From Brachypodius melanocephalos (Eukaryota; Chordata; Aves; Passeriformes; Pycnonotidae): a stretch of DNA of 64,000 bases. Shown here piece by piece: positions 23,701-36,253 of the stretch; position 1 is the first letter of the stretch; every line of letters starts with the position of its first letter. The stretch is from contig VZSR01000245.1 of NCBI GenBank assembly GCA_013398615.1, forward strand, positions 2,155,178-2,219,177. Direction: 5' to 3'. Below the pieces are notes generated by a model that was given only the letters and a program-made list of their open reading frames with translations, searched no databases and had not been told where the DNA came from. The position numbers and the translations under genes are program-made.

Positions 23701-26399
23701 TCTTAAAATATGAAAAACGATGGTATCAAAGGCACTCTAAGACACTGTTAAGAGTAGAAATATAAGGGGAGAGAATAAAGAAAAGGGCTTATGAAAATTT
23801 ATTTAGATTTCTTGCTAATAATATACATTTTAAAAGAAGAGGCACAACAAGCTGTAAACCAAGATATAATTGTTAAATTAAATTGCAAATTTCAGCTTTA
23901 TAATTCTGAATATTAAGAAAAAAAGAAGTCAAAATGGGTCATAAACAGAGTTTTTCTTGTTTAATAAAACTGGTTTTGAATTATGAACTTTCACTTAATT
24001 ATTAGAAGTCAGTTAAAATACAATTTTGCAATACACCAGAGGTCATGAGATGAAGCTAGTACATGAAAGACATCAAAGTTGTACTTCAGCCCTACAAAAC
24101 ACCGCACTTTCCCTGGTCAAAAAGCTGAAGGTGATTATAAATAAGAAAAACACCCTAGCAATAATTAGCATCATTTAGTAAGTCAGAACCAACAAACAGG
24201 AGCCAAGCAAATTCTTTAAAGAGAATTCAACCATCTCCAGAGTCACAACCACCAATTCAAAGTCCCAGGGAAGACCCATGCACTCACTCTGAAACAGCTC
24301 TCATGATCCAGATAAATTCTTGGCTGCTGCAGACTCCTGTCCTGGCTTCACCTACAAACAATGCTGAAAAAAATTACATCAATTTTTATCTTTCATACAG
24401 ACAAATCTGAACAATCAAAGTGTTTCTTCACTTACAAAGTTGATCCAAGGTACTAGATACAGCTCTTTTTAGGACTGGGACCATGATGTCCTTGGGTTTC
24501 CAAGACTGAGGGGAAAAAAGAAGCCAAACCAAAATCAAGACCAACAAGCCATTATTTCGTTTCAGGCTCATTTTTTTGTGCCTGAAGATGGAATCTTGCT
24601 TGCCTCCTGCTCTAAGCCTATGCAAAACCAAAAACACCAGGTCTCCAGCCTTTGCTAGGGGTCATTGATTTGCCTGTATTCAGGATGTAAGTAATAATTC
24701 CTAATTTACTATATTACACCAAACATCACAAAAGTGTGACAAACACAGTGAAGTCAATAAATACAAGGAAAGCTATAAAGTGTCTCTCCACATAAAATAG
24801 ACTTTGGTTTATCAGGCTAACAAAAGACCTTCCCAGAGCCTCCAGAGAGTGGCTGCACAAGGGTTCCCCAAATGCCAGTGACAAGGCTGCAAAAGACTTT
24901 GAGAGGTATTGCTTTTACAGTATGATCTAAAAGTACTTTCTCTCCTCATTTTAGGACAGCTATGGAAGAGTTACAAAAGCCATTCACCAGACTCATTTTT
25001 GAAAACAAAATGAAACAACCTAATATTTTGATTCCTGACTTAAATTTAGACCATAACAATTTTTAAGTGAATACTAACAGAAATGAACTGAGCTCTTTCT
25101 CACCTCTTCTTGTTTACAGTCTCGTAAACTGGGATCCCACACTACCAGTGTCACACAGGATGTCATTTTTTCTCTTGGCAAGTAAACACATGTGAAAGAA
25201 AAGGCACTGCGTTTATAATGATAGTAACAGAACTTGCTAACATAGTTTTTACCAGCTTCCAAAGGGACAGCTTCAGGTTTCTGATGTACAGTGCAATGTC
25301 TTTTAGATCCACGTATATTTTTCCAGCCTGCTGAGCAGAGTTTAAAATGCAGAAGCAGCATAATTCAATATTAGACTATTTCACAGTCCACATGAGTTCA
25401 AAACAGAAGAAATAACATTAAAAGCAGTGAAATCAATCAAATGAATTAGCTGAAAATAAAATTAGAGGATAAAACAACAGTAGACTCAGGAATAGACATG
25501 CTGTCTCCTCTTTTACTCTTGAGACAGATTTCTTTTAGTATGGCTTCAGTCACTCACCCTGACATTTCCTTGGACGCCCCAGAGCCCCTTGCAAGGTTGG
25601 GTCAGGATTGAGCACTGAAGTTAGAAGATGCTTCTTAGCACGTACTTAACAGTTAATAAGGGAAAACAGCCACCTTTTTACAGCACAGAGTATCTGCATT
25701 TTGTGCAAAACTTCTTTTGCAATTTTTTTAATCTCCAGACCTTATTCCATCAGGACTTTTATAGATTAGCTCTCATCCCTGATTCCTCCAGACTTTAGCG
25801 TTTCTCCTCTCCAGAACACTGCCAGTTCCAGACTGCTGCTTGGCTCCTGCTCCTAACTCAGTTCCCTCGATTTGAAATAATTTCTCCCTTTCTCCTCAGA
25901 TATTATCTGCAATGATTGATGGTCAGTAGCTGCTCTGCTCCTACAGCAACTGGCAGCAGGCAGGGGGAGATAGGGCTGCTGCAGAGCCCCCAGGCTGAGG
26001 TTTCACCTGAAACCCAACAGCAGGGGCAGTGAAAGCCAGACCTTGAAGACAAGCAGCAAGGGACGTCTGCTGGCAGATCTCCATTTAAAAGCAAAAGCAA
26101 ATTCACAGTGTGAATTTGGAGAGCTCCTTTCAGGGCATAAGGAAAGTTTGAACGGGTTTCCCTCCCGTTCACCAGTGTGGACATCCTTGGAGGGGGGGTG
26201 AAGTGTGAATGAGGAATACGTATAATATTTGCAAAATACGATAGCAAAACACAGAGTGTGTCACAAAAGGAAAAAAAAAATGAGAAAAGGAGTTATGCTT
26301 AAAGGCAGCCCTAAAGAGAGTAAACTTCTGGTTTTTGCAGGAGGAATGAAAGGTTATTGCTCCTACATGACAAGAATAGCATTTTTTTACATTCCGCTT
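20725..26399. other. Mostly AT-rich non-coding stretch
   Basis: Bases 21480-21590 are conserved-element-like, with several ATTA cores and an ATCAATC site. Bases 22860-23190 are GC-richer, with three overlapping frames of 60-103 codons on both strands, which argues against coding. Bases 23500-24110 are very AT-rich. Bases 25550-26200 are moderately GC-rich with a 114-codon minus-strand frame that I do not recognise. No RNA gene or mobile element could be assigned. Confidence 0.4.
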
Positions 26400-27430
26400 T
26401 TCAATAACAGCAGCTAAATTCTCACAGGATTCAATGTTTACGCTCGCAAAAATCAATTTTTCCCTTTTATTAAGAAATTATGTACAGTAAATTGCCGCTA
26501 CAACACAATCTACATTGTTTAACATACTCTGCTTTGATTTACTGTTCCATTCATAATCTGCTGATGATTAAGCTTCTCAGAAACAATCCACTAGCCTTTC
26601 TAAGTGATATCAAGTTGTTTGTTTTTAATCTGCTGAAAATCATCCTGTAGACAGATGCATTATTGAAGAATTACATTTTAATTTATTTTCACGCAGTGCC
26701 TGTGATGGGCATTTGGATTAACAGAGTACAATAATGCTTCTTTATGCCTGTATCTATTCAAATCAGAAATTACCTGCATACACTGTCTCTGATGGTGGTC
26801 AAAAACTGTACAAAGAACTGAGAATAGTGCTTCTTAATATCACACAGCCCTGCTGCTCATCAATGAGTCTTTTTCTGTTCTAATGCTTTTGTCATGTATA
26901 TGAAAGTCATTATGTAGTTTAGAAAACAGGAGATGAAGTGAAAGAGGAAGATCAGGGACCTGGGATGCATTAATATTCTACCAGCGTCAAAGATATTTCC
27001 CTCGAGGGGCTCCTACAGGCCACACTGTTATTACAGTGCCTATCCATTATCTTGTGCTGTACTTGGTATTAAGACAATAATGGAGAGAATAGGATTATGT
27101 GCAGATGATAGGAAATGCGAAGGCAATTCAGCAAGATAGGAAATGAATGGAGACATGATTCTTTCCTCGAAGCTGGGAATGGTTTAGCATAGAGTAAGGG
27201 AGAAGATAAATGAAGCAAAATGAAATCTTTACAGGTTAGCTAGGGTAAAATGAGTGTTTACATAGAATCCGATGAGTTTAACCTTTTTGATACAGAATAT
27301 CGCAGCATCTTTCTTTAATGCAGCAGTGTATATCCCTTCAGAGGCCTGGTTTGATCTGAAAACTCACTCAACACGCATGGGGAAATGACTGGTATTAATT
27401 TAATAGAGCAGTCTTACGTAATGGAGAACC
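26400..27430. promoter_or_regulatory. Conserved non-coding element-like block
   Basis: About 1 kb of high-complexity, evenly AT-rich DNA without simple repeats or long open frames, dense in homeodomain-type cores (ATTA/TAAT, GATTAA) and the CTGATGATTAAGC-type composites seen in deeply conserved vertebrate enhancers. It is the most enhancer-like block in the window. The call rests on texture alone; I cannot measure conservation or name a target gene. Confidence 0.35.
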
Positions 27431-27949
27431 ATTTAATTCACTCCAATAAAAGAAAAAATCTGAACCCTCCTCCAGATTCCTGTATTTAAATTGCAAGCTT
27501 GAAAAATGCTGCCCACTAAACAAACAGAGCGAAAATTAATTTTTTTAAGAAATAAAGAAGGATCTAGCATAACTACATGAAATGCTGATCCCACTTTTAA
27601 ATGCTCACACTGCACTTTACTATTGCACACTGTTCCATTTCACAAGAAAGAGTCCGTGGCTATTAGCAAGTCACAAAGGCTAATAATTTTAGGAGGCCAG
27701 CAATGCATTATGATAGTGATAAACAAAGACAGGACCAGATTGTGTCATTTACAGACATTTCTGTGGCTTATGTCTGTCATATTTTTTTTAATTAGGATAA
27801 ATCACACACACACACAATTTGCAGTAACAGCACAATGCCAAAAGAGATCATTTTTGCTCCCTAAAGTACAACTATAATTTTATTCCTTTTAGCAGCACTT
27901 GAAGGCTTTCCTTCTGTTAGGTTTAAACCCAACAAAGTAGATCAGCAGT
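27431..27949. other. AT-rich stretch with a short CA repeat
   Basis: It contains (CA)7 at 27803-27816. Open frames of 65-84 codons occur on both strands without recognisable features. Confidence 0.5.
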
Positions 27950-29110
27950 GCGACCGTCTAAACGAAGGCAGCCATCAGAGGGGTGAGGCGGCTGTGCCAC
28001 CGGCCCTGCAGCCATGCTCTGCCTTGCTGGGGATGGCGAGCCCACGGCCAGGCTGTCACAGGGCTAAGTGTGCCACTTTGCACACGCCAAGTCAAAGGCA
28101 GGGTCCCCACTAACACTGCCAAGGATGAAATGCGCCTGTTCGCTCAGCAGAGCTCCCCACACGGACAGGAATGGCTGTGCCACAGCAGGCCAGGCCCTGC
28201 GTCAGGCCCGTGGCAGCGCGGCTCCATGCTGCTCTCTGCTGCTGCCTCCCACTCACCGCCTCACCGCGCTCCCGCTCCTCCCTTTGTCTCAGGCCCTGCT
28301 GTTTGCCCATCAACACTAAAGCATTGACTTTCTTCGGCTGGTGCTGCCAACCAAATTCTGTGATGTATTGATTGCAGTTGCCATTCCAGCCCTCAGCACG
28401 GCCCTCCTGGCTCTGTGGCTGTCCCTACCAGTGACCGCCATCTGCCAGCCACCAGCTCTTGCACCGCTCTGATCCCACAGCAAGGCTTCCCTTGGCTCCC
28501 CCACCCTCCTGGGCCTCTGCCATGATAAGATTTTTCCTCACTGGAGAGCCTTCCTGTGTTTCACATTGTCAGGCCATACCCCAAGAAGAAAAAAATTCTT
28601 TACGCCCCAGAAGCACAGGCCTGTGTGTGGCAGTGCCTGCACTACATTGGCCACTGCCTGAGCAATAGCAGAACATTTGTGTTTTTAAAAATCCCTGATT
28701 TCTGCGCTGTTAGACACATCCTGCACTACTTCCTTACATATCGTGCAAGGAGGCAAAGCCATCAACAAAGCAATGAGGGAACCCAGGGCCTCATTGCAGG
28801 TGGGCAGGGGCAGGGTGGCAGGGCTCAGCGAGAAGAGGAAGCTGCCTCAGAGCAGAGATGGAGATTCCAGCAGCCCAGCAGAACCAGAGCACAGCTGCTG
28901 CAAGGCCCCGCATCCCAGTCCAGCCAGGCTGGGGCCGGGCTGTGCCTCCCTGCCCCTGCCAGCGCACCCAGACTCGGCACAGCTCAACCCTCACGGCCCA
29001 GTGCAGCGACTGGGGCAAGGAGCTGCTCTGCAGACCCTGGAAGGAGAAAGACGCCTGGAAAACACAAACTCTTAATATTAACCCATACATGACTGGTAGC
29101 CCAGAGGAAC
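27950..29110. other. GC-rich, moderately CpG-bearing stretch with chance open frames
   Basis: This is the largest GC-rich block in the window. It holds the longest open frame, 178 codons at 28556-29092 on the plus strand, which begins at GTG rather than ATG. The predicted product is rich in Gln, Ser, Pro and Arg and has no domain or motif I know. At least six other frames overlap it on both strands, as expected for stop-poor GC-rich DNA. CpG dinucleotides cluster mainly at 27950-28270 and 28910-29010. A weak or decayed CpG island, an unannotated exon or an unrecognised GC-rich repeat are all possible. Confidence 0.4.
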
Positions 29111-29629
29111 CCCACAAACACCAAATAGCTCAGGGCTCTATAGCAATGGGCTGAGACAGCAAAACTTCACAGCTCCAAGCAAGGGAGTCAGCTTGTACTA
29201 AATGACATTTATTGTACATTTTTGTGTATTTCCCTGTTATCAATAGATGTGAAGTTCAGCCCCTCCATATCTATGTTTCACCCTGCAGTTCAGTGGGACC
29301 AGCATGAGCTGAAAGCCAAGCATCTGAACTGCAGCTAGGAGTGAGGACAAGGTTTAAGTGCCTAAAATCATCTTTTCTCATCAGCTTTTAGTGACAAGAA
29401 GCATTTCTGTGAAAAGCGTGAATCAGCAAATTTGGGGAATTAGGAACATACTCCTTAGTTTTACACAACAGCTACAAATTTGGGGAGATGTGAAACAGCA
29501 TGGGCAGAGATAGGTGTCGGGATTGCCCCTTGCACAGGCAGGTGGGGACTGTGCTGCAGGGCTTGGGGCTCTCTGCTCACCACTACACACTCCAACCATA
29601 CTGCTAGAAAACCCACAAAGAAAACTGTC
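29111..29629. other. Non-coding stretch, nothing recognised
   Basis: Mixed composition, no repeat and no open frame of note. Confidence 0.4.
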
Positions 29630-30050
29630 TAATGAAGAGTAACTGTCACAACAATGTCGTGTGGCTGGCCAGTTACTTAAAGAGTGTTTATAACCATATT
29701 TTAATCCTTCTTAACATAATGAACACTTATTTATATAAATGTTTAATTATGTTTTGAATTAAATAAGTGTTAGTCTAGACCATCCCATAACAATGTATTA
29801 CAGCAACGAGAAATCACGATTCGTTCTCTTGTCACCTTTTAATCTTACGTAATGTTGCTAGCTTTAATAGTAGCAGAAAGGGTTAACAAGAACAGCCAAT
29901 TTAATTAATCTGCTCTACTTACTTTGTACACTGCCATTTCTTTCTCAGTTGAGTGCAGGCTGACTACACGTTTGCACTAGAAATTACAAGTGAGTGAAGC
30001 AAATACCTTCATGAGTCATAAACTTTACCAATCTCTTACATCAATATCTC
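29630..30050. promoter_or_regulatory. Conserved non-coding element-like block
   Basis: High-complexity AT-rich DNA with homeodomain-type cores (for example TTTAATTAATC near 29900), including the perfect inverted repeat described separately at 29722-29771. Assigned on texture only. Confidence 0.3.
29722..29771. repeat. Perfect 12-bp inverted repeat around an AT-rich loop
   Basis: AACACTTATTTA at 29722-29733 is exactly complementary to TAAATAAGTGTT at 29760-29771, with a 26-base AT-rich spacer. It could extrude as a cruciform or be a pair of opposed binding sites. Confidence 0.85.
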
Positions 30051-33000
30051 TTGTCAGAAGTTAAAGGCAACCAATTGATAAAGTCACTTTCAAAAAAATA
30101 TGGATGGATTAAGCACATTCCAAACTACCAGCTTCAGTATGCTAAAGTCTGACTGCTTTGAATGACCCAGAAGGTTGCCCTAGCATGGGCTCAGACCCAC
30201 TTGTAGTTTGCTGCATCATATATTATTGTCTGGTTTAAGAAACAGCTTAAGGATTTTTTTACCTGGCAAGGCTGACTAGCTAGAATAGCCTAGAAATAGT
30301 AAGGGGAAACCCACTCCTCCAGGTATTTCCACCCAAAAGCTAAGAGCTGTTCAAAGGACACCACAGGCAACTTCCCTAGAGCAAATCATGCCCGTGAACA
30401 GTGATGCAGCAGGTGGTCTGTGCCTTGCACTACAGCCAAATGCAAAAAACCTGTATGTAAAGGCAAAGCCACAATTCTCATAACTGGTGACCTTGGGGAC
30501 AGCTATGGACGTGGCCCTGCTCTATTCCTCTCCGCTCCCATCTCCCTGCAGGTGACACATCAGGGTAAGGGCTGGGCACCAGCACTGCCCAGATTGTCTC
30601 CATCCACCCTTGGAGAGGGTTTTGCCTTGAAGATGCCTTTTGGCCTCTCTGGGACACTGCTGGCACTGCCACAATGGGACTCTGGCCCCAGCTGGAATTG
30701 GGATCCCCATATCTGAACAGGACTCGTGTTCCTCACAGCCTCCCACTAAAATATGACCAAAGCATTCAAGTACTTCCCTGATGGGACTTCCGGAACTTCT
30801 GGATCACTCAGACCAGCATCAGGCTGGAAAATCTTGGGAATTCTTCTGCCTCCTTCTTAAGACCAATGCATGTTCAAATTCAGTGTAATGGGGTCAACAA
30901 AGTAGTTTAAAACTATAATTCAATGGCTACGATTTTTTGCTATAAGGAAACTCCAGGCTTGAAGAAGTTGTTTTCCTGCTTGCTGCCCCCAGGGAACACA
31001 AATGCAGGCTAGACAGTCAAGGTTTATGGAGGGAAGTAATATCTTTTATGAGACCAACTATTAGAGTTGGGGGAAAAATACACAAGCAAAGTAGCCATTC
31101 TTTAGGTCTGAAACACAGGTTTCAAACCGCAGTAAAAGCATGTTGGAAAGCTGTGGTCTGGGTTGAAGTTATTATATGATCAATTAGACATTATGAGAGA
31201 AAAGGACAATTAGCACCTCTGGAGCAGTAAATGGCCACAGCACAGGGAGCCGTGCCAGAGTCACTCACACCTATGGGACAGCAATGAGAAAAACAGAGAT
31301 AGTTGGACATGAGTGAAAAGTGAAAAGCTAACAGGAAGAGAATGAAAATTACAAAATTATGTGGTCCCTGCTTTTCAGTATTTCCTAGAATGGGCAGTGT
31401 TCATTTGCAGGTTTTCTCTGTAGTTTGTTTTGTAAATATGCTTTGAAAAGTAGAATGTCATAAAAGACAGCTCTTCTGGAAAATGACATTCAGCCTGTGA
31501 TTATGATGTTTTTATCATATCTTCTTGAATGCCTGAAGGAATTCATTTTGGTGTATGGGGCTCATTGAATCTCGCTCACACCCTTTCCCCATATGCACCT
31601 GGTACACTGAATAAAGCCTACCACAGTACTGGTACCTATGTGAGTGTGTCCATGCCATGGAAAAATAAACTGGACTAGAGAAAGACTAAACAGTACCACT
31701 ACACAGACTGGAACTATGTGCTTATCTTAAAAATATCAAAATAATTAATAGAAGGCCTTTTTTTGTCTTCTTCTTGGCTTAGCTTTCATGGATTGACTCA
31801 ATTAAAATTAATTTGCCTATGACCTGCAGATTAGCTTTTCTCCTTTGCCTAATACATTCTAGATTATTGTGGATACCATAATAAAGAAGTCCCAAATAGA
31901 CTTTTAGACTTTAATCCTGTTAATGGAATACAAATGTCTCATTTTATTCTCCTACATTACAAAAGAAAAATACATTTATACACTCCTTGCCATTTCTAAA
32001 CAGAAGGTACCCAGAACACCTTTGTGAAAGTGAAATAATTACTAAAATATTAACTATGACATAACTGCACCTATCCTGGCTACCAGCTTTCTGCATATCA
32101 CCCTCTGGAGGAAGAACAAAAATGCTTGGAAGCTCACAGAGCAGGCAAGAAAATTATTATATTGGATTACAGAAACTTTACCAAGTCTAACCTAAGGTAA
32201 GGATTCAACCTTGTTTTGTTTGATCCTGTGGACATTAAATGCCACCTTTCTGCTGACCTTAGTGACTTCCAGCTCAGAACTGTCACCTCATTAAGGCAAT
32301 TCCAGCATTTCCATGCATGCAGCTGCTCTGGGCAGAGCTGTCCATAACAAATGACCGCTCCCTGTGCCAGCTCCTTTAGCTATCAGATACATTCAAAGAG
32401 AATTACAGGCTCCATTTGTTAAAACAGCTAACAAGGACAACAAAGAAGGCTGAGTACAATTTAACAGAAATACTGACTGTGCCACGTGGTTTAATTTCTT
32501 CTCAAACTGTGAGGAGCTGCTGGCTGCAAGGCTCAGTGAGAGCCATCTCCTTTCACAGCAAGCACCTAGGATACTGATGGCTCTCAGACCTGCCCAGAGA
32601 TAGCCATGGCATTAATATTTCTGTTCTCTACTCTCTTAATCACTTAAGGCTCAATCACCCTTGCCTACCAAGACTTGAAAGGGAATGGTATTGGAGATCT
32701 AAAATCAGGCTGTATTTTGGTTGACCTAACTTACCCTCCTCAAAAGGCAACATTTTCCTTGGCAGGTGATAAGCACCACCTCCCACGTTCTACTGTTGAT
32801 GCTGCTTATTAAACCACAGTGAAATTCGGATAATTAGTAACCTTTTTAAAAACAGTGTGTTATTTAATTCAAACCTTTATCCAGACAAAATTATATTTAA
32901 GACATTTTAAAAATCTGATATTTTCCATGCTTTCAAAATTATTATTCTGTTCTAATAGGTAGAAAAGGAAAAAATAAACAATAAAACAGGATAAATCATA

Positions 33001-35731
33001 AAGGAACCCAAAAGCAGAGCAAGCATTCATCATCAGTGGTAGTATTTGGATTGTTTGACAAAGTGAATACTACAAAGAAGTATATTCAATCTCCCTAGCA
33101 AAGACAGTCCCTCAGATGATAATGATATGGCATTTTCATTACATTCTAAAAACAAAACTAGATTTGTAAAACCAATTCAATGCTTGTACACCTCTGGTGG
33201 ATGCTCTTTTTAACTTTTGTGATGTATTACATTATCCCCATTTGGTACACAGTGAATTATTATACTGAATTATTTATTATTATACTTAAGCACACATTGC
33301 TGGTATTTCTGTAAAAGGAGATTTGTTTATATTTAGGATTGATATAAGGATGGCATAATTACCAGGATGGAGGCATACCTATCCCACAGGAAATACCGCA
33401 CATCCATCAACTCCTTCTGAAACTTCTGCCCACAGACAGGTGTAAGGGGACTGACCCACCTGCCCTCCCATTTCATGATATTTATAATATTGTTCAAAAC
33501 AGTGGCCATAAAGAATATACAAAAAAAAAAACAATTCCCTTTTTTCTCCTTGCTTGCAGTCACAACTTTCTATCTGCTCTGTGCCCTTCCCACCGTTCCC
33601 TGCCATGTTCAGCAGGGCTGTTGGAAAGGAGGCAAGCAGGGCAGGCTTGCCAAAGCTGCTGTGCTGAGGGACCCCAGTGGATCTTTGCTCATTACACTGC
33701 AATTCATCTGGGACCTGGGTTGTGTGGTTGCAGGTTTTGCCCTCTGCTGCCTACAGCCCTTGAGCACCCCTAATTGCAGTTAGTCTGCTGTTCTACACAC
33801 CCCTAATCACACTTCTCCCTGTCAACCTAGGAGCTCTGCAGGAGTTAACTCTGAAAAATTTTACAGTAAAGGCAGCTTTTATTGTTGTGGCAATTACAGA
33901 AAGAGAAAAAGCAATTTGGTCTTTTATGTGGTTCACAGTTTCACTAATGCCATAGACTTTTAACTGACTTGAGTTGTTATGCATTAACTCACAAAAGCAT
34001 GGTACACAAACACTGATAAAATAAAAAATAACATAAGACACAGCAAACTTGAACTCGTCAAACATAGGCTTAATTCCTCAAATACCAGTAATGCTTTCAT
34101 ATAACAGCTTTGTCAGTGCCTTCAGCTTCAAGCCAAACTCACTATAAAGTAAACTACTCAAACAAGGCTGCAGAAGAAAAAGGTTTTAGAAGCTCTGCAA
34201 ACAATTCCTCACTCCTCTTGTGGTGTAGTGTTCCTAGTGTATTCTGCATCTCCTGTCATTTGATGACAACAGGAATTCAGACAAAAGGCAATGTGGCCAG
34301 TTGAATCAGTTGAGCTGGAACAAGGACTGTCATTGCCATGGGATATCCCTGGCATGTTCTCTTCGCTTCTGGGGTGAAATCTGTTCAGAAAACTTCTATA
34401 ATCTTTAGTTCTGATGACACCATACACCATTGCATGTCTTCAGCTCTATCTTGTCCAGTTGACCCTTGCCAACTGTCTTGCATGAAAAATGTCATTCTGT
34501 CAAAGAAAACTGCTTCAAGGAGTGGAAAAAGATCTAGTCAGTGTTTTTCCTCCCTTTCGTCCTTTCTCTCCCTTTCTTCTGTATAGGATTGAATCTCTCC
34601 TCACAAGATGAGAGGTGTTTCCAGCACTCTGCTGATTTTACAGCCATGTGAGGCAAAGATCCTCCAAAGTATTGTATCCTTTTATCTTTGGCCTGCAAAA
34701 AGCACAGAGAACATATAGAGATAAGAGTAATCTGAAATATTTTGTTGAGCCTCAGCTTAAAATTCCAGAATTTGTAATTGTGTCTGAGGAGTCACTGGCA
34801 TGATGCAAGCAGATGCCAACCACTTGCACTGTGGCTTTTCAATTAGTTCTCGGAAGCACAGTCACAAATAAAGAACTACCTTTGTTACCCTTTGGGATAA
34901 GAATATATACGAACCCCTTAACAAAGTGGTTCTCACTTATCATTTAACATGGTTACACTAAAACCCATATCAGATTAAGGACATGACTACATGACTATGC
35001 TTTAAATAAGTTAGCACTAGATATCTGTGTCTGTGGTTTTTCTACAAAAGATCAAGTAGGGAAGTTAAGATAAACCAACTAAACCCATGATGATAATGCA
35101 TGTAAGTCAAAATGCATTAAATCCCTCTGTGGATATTCTCACTGAGAGGTAAAGTAGTCTGACTTTACTGTAAAGAGGATTAAGCTACCATGAACTAGAG
35201 CCATTTTCCTTTTGAATTAGATCATCCACAGACGAGCTTAAAGCACTGTGGGCTTGGTGCACTTTCTTCACATATACCCTTAATTTATCTGAATTTTCCT
35301 ACAAATGGAACAAGCCTTGTTTCACCAAAAGGCTCCTTTACTGAATTTCTACTGATGTTCAACCACATTACTAGTTTACTTTGTTTACAAATGTCCTATA
35401 TAAAACAGCTAAAGTTGTTTTACAAACAGCAAAACCAGAGGAACCATTTTATACTGCAGAGGAAAATGCCAGCAGCAGGTGCAGAGCCTGGGACACCTGA
35501 CAGGATCACTGACTGCAGTGCTCATCCTACGCTGTTGCTAATCTTGACAAGCAAACAAAGAAGCAAAACTTTAATTCAGTATTATAGTCCATCTGGAAGT
35601 GTCTTCTTAAGCATGAAAAGACAGAAAAACAAGGCATTCTCATGGGACAAATTTGGGATGGAAGGCATTTTTATCCTCCTGCTTGAGCTGGGCTGGCACA
35701 GCACTGGAGTACCCACATCATTGACCTGAGG
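30051..35731. other. Non-coding stretch, nothing recognised
   Basis: Bases 30420-30750 and 33540-33780 are GC-richer with overlapping chance frames. Bases 31700-32080 and 32800-33330 are AT-rich; the latter includes an imperfect ATT/TTA-rich segment at about 33253-33290. A 73-codon minus-strand frame at 34209-34430 encodes a Ser/Thr-rich peptide without a known motif. I see no tRNA, small RNA or mobile element. Confidence 0.4.
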
Positions 35732-36253
35732 TGCTCTGATTTCAGCTGGAAGAGAGTTCATTTTCTTCCAGGCATGAACAGTGCAGTGTTTTGGATTTAG
35801 TGTGAGAATACTGCTGGTGACACATGATGGTTTAGTTGTTGCTAAGTAGTGCTTACTCTAAATGAAGGCTTTTTCAGTTTCCCATGCTCTGCCAGCAAAC
35901 AGGTGCACAAGAGGCTGGGAGGGAGCACTGCTGCCCCGAGCTGGCCAGAGGGATATTCCACACCCCAGAACATGCTCAGTGAATAAACTGGGGGTGTTGG
36001 TCAGGAGCTGCTGGTCCCTGCTTGGGGATGGGCTGGGCATCGGTCAGACGGTGGTGAACAATTCTATTCTGTGTTACTTGTGTTTCTTTACGCTCCTCTC
36101 TTTTTCCTATTATTACTATTATTTTTATTTTTTACTTTATTTCAATTATTAAGCTAGTCTTATCTCAACCCATGAGGTTTACCTTTTTCCTGATTCTCCT
36201 CCCCATCCCACTAGGTACTAAGTAGTACTTACCTGCTGTCTGCAGTCATGACA
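35732..36253 (+). mobile_element. Solo LTR of an avian ERVL-type endogenous retrovirus
   Basis: This 522-bp element begins TGCTCTGATTTCAGCTGG and ends CATGACA, so it has the TG...CA termini of an LTR. It follows from end to end the consensus I remember for a very common bird LTR: the TTTTGGATTTAG segment near 35794, CTCTGCCAGCAA near 35886, GGCTGGGAGGGA near 35912, GGGATATTCCA near 35950, a decayed TATA-type box followed by AAACTGGGGG near 35982-35994, GGCTGGGCATCGGTC near 36029, an ATT-rich stretch at 36103-36150, CTTATCTCAACCCATGAGG near 36159 and CTCCTCCCCATCCCAC near 36197. No internal retroviral genes adjoin it on either side, so it is a solo LTR left by recombination. I see no matching target-site duplication, which fits an old copy. 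Confidence 0.88.

Noticed and set aside
28556..29092. 178-codon open frame as a protein gene
   Set aside because: It starts at GTG, has no motif or domain I know, and is overlapped by many frames on both strands in GC-rich DNA.
34209..34430. Ser/Thr-rich minus-strand frame as an exon
   Set aside because: It has some coding-like flavour but no family match and no convincing splice sites that I can defend.
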